Of a DNA stretch of 35,967 nucleotides, positions 16,361 to 24,454 are shown one piece after another. Source of the DNA: Candidatus Gastranaerophilales bacterium (GTDB lineage Bacteria; Cyanobacteriota; Vampirovibrionia; Gastranaerophilales; Gastranaerophilaceae). Made by a program: the position numbers and the translations under genes. Position 1 is the first letter of the stretch. Each line of letters begins with the position of its first letter. Location: the NCBI GenBank assembly GCA_905235825.1, contig CAJONH010000040.1, positions 1-35,967 on the forward strand, read 5' to 3'. The notes under the pieces were generated by a model. That model had not been told where the DNA came from and did not search any database. It worked only from the letters and a program-made list of their open reading frames with translations.

Positions 16361-17219
16361 AAGTGATAGTATAAAAAATTTTGGCGATATGTTAAACATT
16401 GATATTTGTCGTAAATTGTTTAATGTAAATCCTGTTTTTTCTCCGCCGTTAGAATGTGAAGCTGCTTTTATCGGCAGTCTTTTGGATGATTTTTTATATG
16501 GTAAGACGAAAAAATTAAGTATGAAATTTTTTCGTCCGTATTTCAAAACACCTGTTCAAATATGGGGAAGTGGATTTATTGCAGATGAAAATCAATATAT
16601 AAAAAGAAAATATAATTTAAAAGAAACATTTAACCGCAGATTTAATTGCCATGCGGTACGGGGTAAATTGTCACTTGAAAGATTAAAAAAAATAGATAAA
16701 TTACAGAACTTTAATAAAACAATAATTGGCGATTCGGGGCTGCTTATATCTTTTTTGCTGAAAAAGCAGCCTTCTAAACAATATAGTGCCGGAATTATTC
16801 CGCATCATAATGAAATGGATATGCCTATTTGGAAGGAAATTCAAAATAATATAAAAAATTCAACAATTATATATGTTAATGATACAGTTGAAAATGTTAT
16901 TAACAAAGTTGCACAGTGTGATTGTATATTATCATCTGCTATGCATGGATTAATAGCCGCAGATTCATTAAATATTCCAAACAAAAGAATAATTGCATCT
17001 AATTTAATTATTGGCGGTAATTATAAATTTAATGATTATTATTCGGCTTTTGATATTAATAATCACCAATTTTTGGATATACGAAAAAATTCGCCTATGG
17101 GACAAAAGTTAATTGATTTAACAACTATATCGTCAATTATTGATGAATATAAAATTGATAAAAAACTTGTTGAAACTATAAGAGATAATCTTTATAATGC
17201 ATTTCCATACAGAAATTAA
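16332..17219 (+). CDS. Polysaccharide pyruvyl transferase family protein
   Basis: 295 residues. Family motifs occur in order: NFGDMLN near residue 17, WGSGF (about 77), RG in AVRGKLSLERL, GDSGLL (about 134), a second Rossmann half with IIPHHNEMD and TVENVINKVAQCDCILSSAMHGLIAADSL-type sequence, of which SSAMHGLIAAD carries the conserved histidine, and KFNDYYSAF near the C-terminus. These enzymes (CsaB/WcaK/EpsI relatives) transfer pyruvate from phosphoenolpyruvate to a hexose in surface polysaccharides, giving negative charge. The start is fixed: an in-frame TGA directly precedes the ATG. Last gene of the cassette; it converges on the GH13-like gene with a 73-bp gap in which I see no clear terminator. 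Confidence 0.83.
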   Translation: MKNIKLFYFESDSIKNFGDMLNIDICRKLFNVNPVFSPPLECEAAFIGSLLDDFLYGKTKKLSMKFFRPYFKTPVQIWGSGFIADENQYIKRKYNLKETFNRRFNCHAVRGKLSLERLKKIDKLQNFNKTIIGDSGLLISFLLKKQPSKQYSAGIIPHHNEMDMPIWKEIQNNIKNSTIIYVNDTVENVINKVAQCDCILSSAMHGLIAADSLNIPNKRIIASNLIIGGNYKFNDYYSAFDINNHQFLDIRKNSPMGQKLIDLTTISSIIDEYKIDKKLVETIRDNLYNAFPYRN

Positions 17220-17292
17220 TTATTCATGAACCAAAATAAAATTTGCTTCTTCTATTTTTACTTTTCAGCCCTTTCGTAACAAAATCTTTATT

Positions 17293-20200
17293 TTATTTAT
17301 TCTCTTTATATAAAATTAATGAATTTAAATCATCAGGTGTTATTTTAATCGGTTCTTCCTCCATTGTATCAGCGTTAAAACGTTTTAAACAATAATATTC
17401 TTTTTCATCCAATTTTTCTTCTGATTCTTTTCCTTCCAATTTTTCATCGGAATTTTTATCGGCTTTTTTACCTTGCAATTCGCTTTCGGTTATTTTTACA
17501 AATTTGTATATGCTTGTATCAACAGGATGTTCTTTATCGTCCAGGTTCATTGCATTTTTAAATACAGCGTTTAAATCAATACCGTGCTTTAAGCCTTCTT
17601 TTATACTTGCACTGTTTGGGTTTAAAATAATATGATTATATAATTCGTTTGCAGTCGAGGTTTTAACTTCCTTTTTAACAAGATGTTTTGTGTTAAATTT
17701 TGCCAAATCATTATCGGGAGAAACTTGTGCACCAGCATTTGTATGAAGTGAAATTACTACAGAGCCTTCACCGTTATATCTTACAAGACCTTGAATTTTT
17801 GTACCCTTTGTGTCAACAGGAAGTGAAACTGTTGCTCCGTTGTTTAATGCACTTAGTTCTTTGTGGCTTCTTAAATTAGAAACTTTATTCATATCATTAT
17901 AAAAATCTTTAATAAATTTATATCTTTTTTCATTTTCAGGTTTCAAATATTCCCAAGGGATTACATTTCTGTTTTGCTGATGATAATTCTTCGCTTTTGA
18001 TTCGTATCCTGAAAGTCCCAGTTTATCTCCCGCAAAATCAGTAGGACTGCCCGGAAGTGTAATAAGAAGTTTATACATGTTTAAAAACTTTTCACATGCA
18101 GGTGATAATATATTTTGAAGCAATTCAGCTTCTAAATCAGCTCTGTTGGCTATCGGTTGTGATTTTTCTTTATACTCAACCTGATCAAATACTGACTTTA
18201 TTGCTGTTTCAAAAGTTCTTGTCCCGAAAGCATCCGAATGGAATTTTTTACCTTTGAAATTACCCTGTGCTAAATCGCTGATTGCTTTTCGCAAAAGCGG
18301 TTCTAACGGAGTATCTTTAATTGATGATTCATCTATTGCCTGATTTATTCTATATCCCATAGCAATTGATTTGGAATCAAGTTTATCATAGTCCTGATTT
18401 TTTGCCATAATTACTTTATCAGCGATTTCTCTGTGTTCGGGAGTTTTTAAACCGCCGTGAAATAAATTCATATTCATTGCAAGACAGTGTAAAACCCTTG
18501 GTTTATCGTGATTACCGATAAATGTGTATGAGTTAGCAACACCGTCTTCAGGACTTTGGAACAAAAATCCGGGATTATCATCCCAGCCTTCGGTTAACTT
18601 TTTCCTTAGTTCATACATATTTTCTTCTTTACTCATCCAGTCTGTTTCCCTTGTATCTCCGTCTTCAAATTTAAAAGGAGAATATAATGCCGGCATTAAA
18701 GAGAAGAAATATGTATAATTTGCAACAGAAGTAATTCCTGTCTGTTCAAGAAATTTTCTTTGGGCATCGTCACTGCTTATATATTTTTTTTCAATTTTAT
18801 CTTTATTTTCAGAATCAAACTTTATGAATTGTTCAAGGTCAGTAATTTCAGCAGTAGTATATGCGTGCGGATTTTCTTTTAATACTGTTTGATTATATAC
18901 CTTCCAGAACTCTATTACTTTACTCCATGCATTTTCCATTGTATCTATTCCGGCACGAACATCATCAATTGATGCAACGTCTTTTGCAGCATCAATTCTC
19001 CAGCCGAGTCCGGATTCTGTTCTGTCGTGTACCATTTCGGCAACTTTATAATCGTTTAGTCTTCTGTCTTTAAATCTTTCTTTTAGCATTTCTTTTATTT
19101 GATTTAAATCATCAGTATCATTTAAACGCATTAAGCCTTTTTTCAATTCATCCAATACAATCTGTGATTCTTGAGTTTCTTTACCGCTGTACGGTATTCC
19201 CAGTGATTGCATTGTTATGCTTTCTTCATCTGCTTTTGAAAAATCAAAATGTCCGTCCTTTGAAACAATATCATTCATATTAAATATCTCGTTCTTGTCT
19301 TCATCTTCTCTTTCGGAAGCAAGAACAAGTGATTTTGTTATGATATATCTTGTTAAGTCAGGTACTATTTCTGAAAGCACATATCGTCCGTATTCGCTTA
19401 TATTTCCGTCTTTATCGGAAATTCCGTTTTCTCTGCCTTCTGCATCGGTATATGTTATATCATTAACAACATCTTTTATCATAGGTACTATACTTTTTTC
19501 ATAAATGTTGGTCATTTGTGATGTTGTTTTATTGTATTTTGCATCAGGTTCATTTTGGCGTATTCTTGTTAAATCATACTTAGAAAGTCCAAGTTCCTCT
19601 TTATTTACGGGTCTTTGTGTTATGAACGGAGATGTTATTATACTCATAAGGTTATTAGAAACAGGTAATGTTTCTAACGGAGTATCTACAGCCTTTTTCA
19701 TTATATAATCGTCTACGGTATAATCATTTGGTTTTGTTGTTTTTGTTTCAGGGTTCATCAGGCTTCTTTCATCCGCTTCGTTTAATTTCCTTAAATAATA
19801 GCTTCCGTCTAAAACATTAACAATTACATCTTCATCAATATCTTTTGCATTTTCGGGGAATAATCCCGCATCTGCCATTGACTGAATTGAACTTTTGTAA
19901 TTTTCCGGATCCTCAAGACATTTGCTTAATTCTGTTGTTATATATTCCAGCTGTGTATTTGCAGTTAATTGAGTCCAATATCTTCCCGAATTAATTGCAT
20001 AATCTTTTACTGCTAATGCACCTCTTTCAAAATCTTCCAGTTGTTTTATAGAAAGATTGCTGTTAGCATCTTTATCTGTTACAAAGAAATTTAGTTTGGC
20101 TATATCAACATTTCCGTCCCATAATTCCATTCCACCGGCAGAACGTTTTTCAACAACCTGAAAATTTTTAAAGTTAGTTAAACTTTCAATATCTTTATAA

Positions 20201-21582
20201 TCAAGATGTTTTATGTCATTGAGCTTACCGTCATTTTTCCACATTGTATCTCTCAGTGTTTTTATTAATGACTTAGGATCAACTTCAAGTGCAAACGGAT
20301 ATACAGCATCATCATGTCTTGTTATATCATATATATTATCGGTATTTTTCTTTGCATAAGTTTTCATTGCCGATGGCGATTCCGAATTTATTTGTTCTTC
20401 GCTTGCAAGTCTGTCGTCATAAAATTGTATATATGTCGGCTTCATTTTATCAAAATTTTTATTTGTGGTTAATAATGTCATTCCCCATCTGTTTTTTTCA
20501 ACTAAGAACGGAGAATTCATAATTTTCATTTTTGTATGTTCTTGAATTGTCTTGGTTTTTGCCGGCAAAATTCCTAATTTCTTTTTGTCTTTACCGTGAA
20601 ACATATTTACTGCATAAGAATCCTGACCGTTTCTTAAAACGGCATTAAGATGAACTCCGCCCAAACCTTCGTTAACCAGAGCAGCATCGGCAATCCAGTT
20701 AATTCCGTTCATAAATAAATTCTTTTGTAATTCTTTAAAATCATTTTCCGTACCTAAGTCAGGTGCAACCTGATATGCATTTTCAGTCCAATACAAGTGT
20801 GATGAAACAGAATCTCTTGTGTATGGTGTGCCTACTATTCTTGATACACCTTCTTTTTTTATTTCGGGTAATCTTGCAATAATACCGTCAAAGTTACCGC
20901 CTAATTTATTTGCATGTGTTCTTACGCTGGAAAGAGCTTCTTTTCTCTTATAATCGGCCAATTCCTTTTTCGTTTTTACATCGGCAAGTGATTTCGCTTT
21001 TAATGCATCACCTATTGTAATTTTACCATTTTCATCTTTTATTACACCCGGATAATATTCATCAGGCATAATAAGCTGCATAGGGCCGTTTTTGTTTATT
21101 GTTGCACGGTTCGCAAGTACTACGTTAAACTTATTATTTGTATTTTGTTTATCTCTTATTCCTATAACATCACCGTTATCAAATGCATAAGAAACAATCG
21201 GCTGACCGTTTTTATCTTTTTTTAGTATGTGATTTCCGTTTTCATCAACTAAAGGAACACCGTTTTTATCTCTTTCCAATTCGCTTAATTTAAATCTGTA
21301 TGCAAATCCCAAACCGTCTTTTGAGTTCGTTTTTATTTCTTTTGGAATTTCTATAATACCGTCGGGAGTCATCGCTTTTGTCTTTGCCGGCCCGTTTTTA
21401 TCCATTATGTTTATATTTCCGCCGATATTTTTTATATTATAAAATTCAACTTCGCAATCGTACTTTTGAGAATCGTATATGTAATAAAATTTATGCTGGA
21501 TTTTACCTTCTTTGCTTAATGACTTTTCATGCCCTGAAAACGATACTCCGTTTAGTTTAGAATTACTGTTTTGAATATTCAC
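17293..21582 (-). CDS. Giant GH13 (alpha-amylase fold) protein with very large insertion
   Basis: About 1,429 residues from a GTG start at 21582, chosen because AAGGAG (21589-21594) lies 6 nt upstream; an ATG at 21657 would add 25 residues but has no ribosome site. All GH13 catalytic elements are visible: region I WIADAALVNEG (Asp299), region II GLGWRIDAAKD (nucleophile Asp864), region III AYTTAEITD (acid/base Glu912) and region IV FIGNHDKPR (Asp1026). LPGSPTDFAGDKLGLSG then corresponds to the usual GTPxxxxGDE segment, and a beta domain follows. In ordinary family members regions I and II lie about 70-100 residues apart; here about 565. No signal peptide is seen. The N-terminus carries NSKLNGVSFSG (8-17). 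The tail is Lys/Glu/Asp-rich. Probably acts on alpha-glucans; substrate and location are unknown. Confidence 0.78.
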   Translation of the reverse strand: MNIQNSNSKLNGVSFSGHEKSLSKEGKIQHKFYYIYDSQKYDCEVEFYNIKNIGGNINIMDKNGPAKTKAMTPDGIIEIPKEIKTNSKDGLGFAYRFKLSELERDKNGVPLVDENGNHILKKDKNGQPIVSYAFDNGDVIGIRDKQNTNNKFNVVLANRATINKNGPMQLIMPDEYYPGVIKDENGKITIGDALKAKSLADVKTKKELADYKRKEALSSVRTHANKLGGNFDGIIARLPEIKKEGVSRIVGTPYTRDSVSSHLYWTENAYQVAPDLGTENDFKELQKNLFMNGINWIADAALVNEGLGGVHLNAVLRNGQDSYAVNMFHGKDKKKLGILPAKTKTIQEHTKMKIMNSPFLVEKNRWGMTLLTTNKNFDKMKPTYIQFYDDRLASEEQINSESPSAMKTYAKKNTDNIYDITRHDDAVYPFALEVDPKSLIKTLRDTMWKNDGKLNDIKHLDYKDIESLTNFKNFQVVEKRSAGGMELWDGNVDIAKLNFFVTDKDANSNLSIKQLEDFERGALAVKDYAINSGRYWTQLTANTQLEYITTELSKCLEDPENYKSSIQSMADAGLFPENAKDIDEDVIVNVLDGSYYLRKLNEADERSLMNPETKTTKPNDYTVDDYIMKKAVDTPLETLPVSNNLMSIITSPFITQRPVNKEELGLSKYDLTRIRQNEPDAKYNKTTSQMTNIYEKSIVPMIKDVVNDITYTDAEGRENGISDKDGNISEYGRYVLSEIVPDLTRYIITKSLVLASEREDEDKNEIFNMNDIVSKDGHFDFSKADEESITMQSLGIPYSGKETQESQIVLDELKKGLMRLNDTDDLNQIKEMLKERFKDRRLNDYKVAEMVHDRTESGLGWRIDAAKDVASIDDVRAGIDTMENAWSKVIEFWKVYNQTVLKENPHAYTTAEITDLEQFIKFDSENKDKIEKKYISSDDAQRKFLEQTGITSVANYTYFFSLMPALYSPFKFEDGDTRETDWMSKEENMYELRKKLTEGWDDNPGFLFQSPEDGVANSYTFIGNHDKPRVLHCLAMNMNLFHGGLKTPEHREIADKVIMAKNQDYDKLDSKSIAMGYRINQAIDESSIKDTPLEPLLRKAISDLAQGNFKGKKFHSDAFGTRTFETAIKSVFDQVEYKEKSQPIANRADLEAELLQNILSPACEKFLNMYKLLITLPGSPTDFAGDKLGLSGYESKAKNYHQQNRNVIPWEYLKPENEKRYKFIKDFYNDMNKVSNLRSHKELSALNNGATVSLPVDTKGTKIQGLVRYNGEGSVVISLHTNAGAQVSPDNDLAKFNTKHLVKKEVKTSTANELYNHIILNPNSASIKEGLKHGIDLNAVFKNAMNLDDKEHPVDTSIYKFVKITESELQGKKADKNSDEKLEGKESEEKLDEKEYYCLKRFNADTMEEEPIKITPDDLNSLILYKENK

Positions 21583-21648
21583 GATTAACTCCTTTTTATG
21601 CAGAAAATTATATTGTTTTAATACTTCTAAATGTTCTTTTTTGCTCTT

Positions 21649-21700
21649 ATTATACATTCTATTTACAAATGTTTACAGTATTTGTGTTAATATTTGTAAA
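21649..21700. promoter_or_regulatory. Divergent control region with a 9-bp inverted repeat
   Basis: TTTACAAAT (21662-21670) and its inverse complement ATTTGTAAA (21692-21700) are 30 bp apart centre to centre, about three helical turns. A second TTTACA (21672-21677) follows the left copy. A minus-strand TATAAT (21649-21654) directly abuts the left half-site and would serve the GH13-like gene, with a second TATAAT at 21607-21612. I find no convincing plus-strand -10. The arrangement suggests an operator shared by the divergent genes. Confidence 0.35.
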
Positions 21701-21770
21701 AAATATATTTTTATAGAGTTTTTTATAACAATTAATTAAATTTACGGACATTATATTAAGTGGAGAAATT

Positions 21771-22055
21771 ATGTCTAATATAATAAATACCCAAAATAAC
21801 GACAGCGAAAACCCTGTATATTCGAGAAGAATATTAAATGAAAATACTTCCCGTTTTTCTCAGGCTCCTTTGAAACTGCCAAAATATTCTTTAAATAAAG
21901 CATTAAAAGAAAAAGATGAATTTCGCCTGAGGGCTGAAAATAATCTTTATACAAGTGAAAAATCACATGAAAAAATGAGTTTATTTAAAAAGATACTGCT
22001 CGCAGGCAGTGCTGTTGCCGCATTTATTATACTGGAAGCAAAAAAAATAATTTAA
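21771..22055 (+). CDS. Small tail-anchored hypothetical protein
   Basis: 94 residues, not recognised. The first 70 residues are polar and Asn/Ser/Glu/Lys-rich, probably disordered with helical parts (LNKALKEKDEFRLRAENNL). The C-terminus (about 72-94) is a single hydrophobic helix with flanking lysines: KKILLAGSAVAAFIILEAKK. This is a tail-anchor layout that would leave the polar part in the cytoplasm. GGAG (21762-21765) is 5 nt before the ATG, so translation is well supported. It is 23 bp ahead of the PHP-like gene and probably co-transcribed with it, and divergent from the GH13-like gene. Confidence 0.7.
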   Translation: MSNIINTQNNDSENPVYSRRILNENTSRFSQAPLKLPKYSLNKALKEKDEFRLRAENNLYTSEKSHEKMSLFKKILLAGSAVAAFIILEAKKII

Positions 22056-22078
22056 TTTGATAAATGTAAGGTAAATTA

Positions 22079-23557
22079 ATGTATATTACAACTTCTCAAT
22101 GTGTTTCATATAAAAATGATTCACTCATAAGTCCGCAGGTAAACGATAATATAAAAAAACATAACAGCAATTCTTTTAACAATGATTTATTTATACCCCA
22201 AAATAATAATTCCAAACAAGTGTCATTTAACGGAATATTTAGTTTCGTATCAAAAATTCTGGGTTTTGATGGGCCTAAACTTCCGGATGATACCGATCCG
22301 TCATTATCATTGCATGAAAAGTTATCTATAGGAGTTAAAAAAGAATGGGATGAAGATATTCCACCTGAAAAATTTAAAGGTATTATGAGTCCTGCTAAGC
22401 TAAAAGCACATCTTAAAAATCTAACAACCGAAAACTTTATTTGTACCGAAGAAAATAAGGACAACTGTATTTATAATACAGATTTGGATTGTATTACAAC
22501 TTTTTCTTATAACGGAAGGGAATGTATTCAAGATATTCTTGACGAAGTTGCAAAATATGCAAATTATTATAAAAAGAAAACAGGTAAAAATTTTGTTCTT
22601 GCTTTTACCGATAATGATTCAATTGAGGGCTTAAAACATGCCGTAAGACGTGTAGCTAATAATAACGATAGATATAAAAATATAGACTTTGTTCCGGGCA
22701 TGAAAATATCTTTTATATATAAAGTGTCTGATAAAAGGTGTGAAAACGGCAAATTGCTTGTATACGGCGTAAACCCTTTTTCTGATAATGTTAATGATTT
22801 TGTTCTGAATACTTTGGCACGCAGACAGGATATGATTGTTGATTTTATTTCAGGTGCAGCTGAACTATACAGAGATGCTCATTTTACTGAACATGAATTC
22901 TATTCGAATAATAATATGTATTTTTCAAAAGATTTGGGTCAATCCAATTTATATAGTAAAATTCGTGAATACATGATGTCTAAAAGAGATAAAGATCTTC
23001 TAGGTTTACAAATACCGCCCGATGAAATTTATAAATTATCGGAAGGTATATTCTCAAGTATGGATACTATTTTTAACGGTTCTAACGATTTTGAAAATTT
23101 TTGTATACTGATTGCCGGTAGTAAAGAAAATGCAAATTCCTTCGTTAACAAGGTACTTGATAAATATTCTACCCGGTATGACCCTGAAACCAATGAAATA
23201 TTTTCTGCCTCTGAAAATATATATTCTGATTTTATAAATTGTATGAAGCTGGAAACACCGAGGCCGATTATGGCTTTATCTGCTCCTTATTATTTATCGC
23301 ATCATTTTGAACATTCAGGCGACAAAATATTTCCTAATGTTGTAAATTTTATGAAAAGTCTGCAAAAATATTCGGCAGGCATGCTTCTGGGATTTGAATC
23401 GGCTTCACCTGCTTACGATTTGGATAAAGAGCTGACAGCTAACAAAGATGCACTATATAATTTTAATACTTATATAAAAGAAAATACCAATTTACAAGAA
23501 GTGGGCGGCAGTTTTGTAACCAGAAATATTATAAACTTACCTGTTGATGTTGACTAG
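22079..23557 (+). CDS. PHP-domain-like protein with metal ligands replaced
   Basis: 492 residues. Residues 1-110 are Asn/Ser-rich with a VSFNG tag (48-52, preceded by NNNSKQ). From about 133 the spacing follows a PHP phosphoesterase: DLDCITTFSYNG (135-146) where PHP proteins have DLHxHTxxSDG, VLAFTDNDSIEGLKHA (173-188) in place of an AITDHDTVDG-type motif, then FVPGMKIS (204-211) in place of PGxE, and LLGFESASPAYD (436-447) near the end. The histidines of motif I are Asp137 and Ile139, the TDHD histidine is Asn179, and the PGxE glutamate is Lys209. If the homology is right, the metal centre is gone and this is a pseudoenzyme or ligand binder. AAGG is 7 nt before the ATG. Its 3' end overlaps the convergent TPR-NHL gene by 21 bp. 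Confidence 0.62.
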   Translation: MYITTSQCVSYKNDSLISPQVNDNIKKHNSNSFNNDLFIPQNNNSKQVSFNGIFSFVSKILGFDGPKLPDDTDPSLSLHEKLSIGVKKEWDEDIPPEKFKGIMSPAKLKAHLKNLTTENFICTEENKDNCIYNTDLDCITTFSYNGRECIQDILDEVAKYANYYKKKTGKNFVLAFTDNDSIEGLKHAVRRVANNNDRYKNIDFVPGMKISFIYKVSDKRCENGKLLVYGVNPFSDNVNDFVLNTLARRQDMIVDFISGAAELYRDAHFTEHEFYSNNNMYFSKDLGQSNLYSKIREYMMSKRDKDLLGLQIPPDEIYKLSEGIFSSMDTIFNGSNDFENFCILIAGSKENANSFVNKVLDKYSTRYDPETNEIFSASENIYSDFINCMKLETPRPIMALSAPYYLSHHFEHSGDKIFPNVVNFMKSLQKYSAGMLLGFESASPAYDLDKELTANKDALYNFNTYIKENTNLQEVGGSFVTRNIINLPVDVD

Positions 23558-24454
23558 GTTATATGTAAGCACAACATCGTTGCCTTGTTCTGATATATAT
23601 AAAACATCATTTTTTATATACAGAAAATACGGTTTTGAAACTCTATCCATAAAGACACTGACATTACCGCCTTTTGTAATTTTTAATATATTATTTGCAT
23701 CAAAGTTTGCTACATATAAATTATCATAAGCATCTATAGCAATACCTACAGGGCCTTCTATTAAATATCCGCTTACAAAATTTGTTCTTTTTTTATTTTT
23801 ATCAATTTTTACTATAGAATTATCAGCATAGCAGGCAACATACATATTCCCCTCTGAATCAACAGCCATGCCTGCCGGCGAACTGAATTTATCTATTAAT
23901 ACTTTTTTTGTTTCGGTTGCTGTAGTTACCTTTGCACGTTCTATTGTTCCCTTTTGCTTATTAAACATTTCGTTTGCATCCGCTGTTAATTGTCGGACAA
24001 GTTCGTAATTATAATAATCTTCGGGAATATGCTTTAAATATCTTAGTGCCAGTGAATAATTTTTTCTGTTATATGAAATTTTTGCAGCCTGCAAAATTGA
24101 ATCATAGTCATAAGGATCTGTTTTTATTATTTTTAAATATATATTATACGCTTCATCGTACTTTTTTTGTTCTATATATATGGCTGCAATATTATAATAG
24201 GCATCAGTAAACTCAGGATTAAATGAAAGTGCTTTATTAAAATATTCTATTGCCGTATTATAAGCATGCGAACGCACAAGCTCAACACCCTGCTGATATG
24301 CTTTAGCTGCCTGTTCCATATTATCATTATACGTATCGTCCTGATATTCGTAACCGTAATCGTAATAATCATCGTCATTACAAAAAGCAGGCAGAGCCGT
24401 ATTAGAAATTATTTGTAATAATATTATTAATAATAAAAATAAAATTTTTTTCAT
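23537..24454 (-). CDS. Secreted TPR and NHL-repeat protein
   Basis: 305 residues. A classic signal peptide (MKK, a Leu/Ile-rich core, then PAFC with likely cleavage before NDDD) is followed by a striking Asp/Tyr-rich stretch (about 26-45). Three to four TPR units follow (about 48-165: AAKAYQQGVEL, AYYNIAAIYIEQKKYDEAYNI and others), and then beta-propeller-type NHL repeats (about 190-300: GMAVDSEGNMYVACYADNSI, GIAIDAYDNLYVANFDANNI, LYISEQGNDVV). Only about three blades are present, so the propeller is incomplete or assembles with another copy. It is probably periplasmic or cell-surface and protein-binding. The ATG shares its A with the gatA stop (TAATG), so it is translationally coupled to gatA. 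Confidence 0.8.
   Translation of the reverse strand: MKKILFLLLIILLQIISNTALPAFCNDDDYYDYGYEYQDDTYNDNMEQAAKAYQQGVELVRSHAYNTAIEYFNKALSFNPEFTDAYYNIAAIYIEQKKYDEAYNIYLKIIKTDPYDYDSILQAAKISYNRKNYSLALRYLKHIPEDYYNYELVRQLTADANEMFNKQKGTIERAKVTTATETKKVLIDKFSSPAGMAVDSEGNMYVACYADNSIVKIDKNKKRTNFVSGYLIEGPVGIAIDAYDNLYVANFDANNILKITKGGNVSVFMDRVSKPYFLYIKNDVLYISEQGNDVVLTYNLVNINR

Noticed and set aside
17220..17292. Possible bidirectional terminator between the convergent pyruvyl transferase and GH13-like genes
   Set aside because: No stem longer than four or five base pairs could be found by eye.
21583..21657. N-terminal extension of the GH13-like protein from an ATG at 21657
   Set aside because: The GTG at 21582 has a perfectly spaced AAGGAG, and the extension contains that ribosome site as coding sequence.
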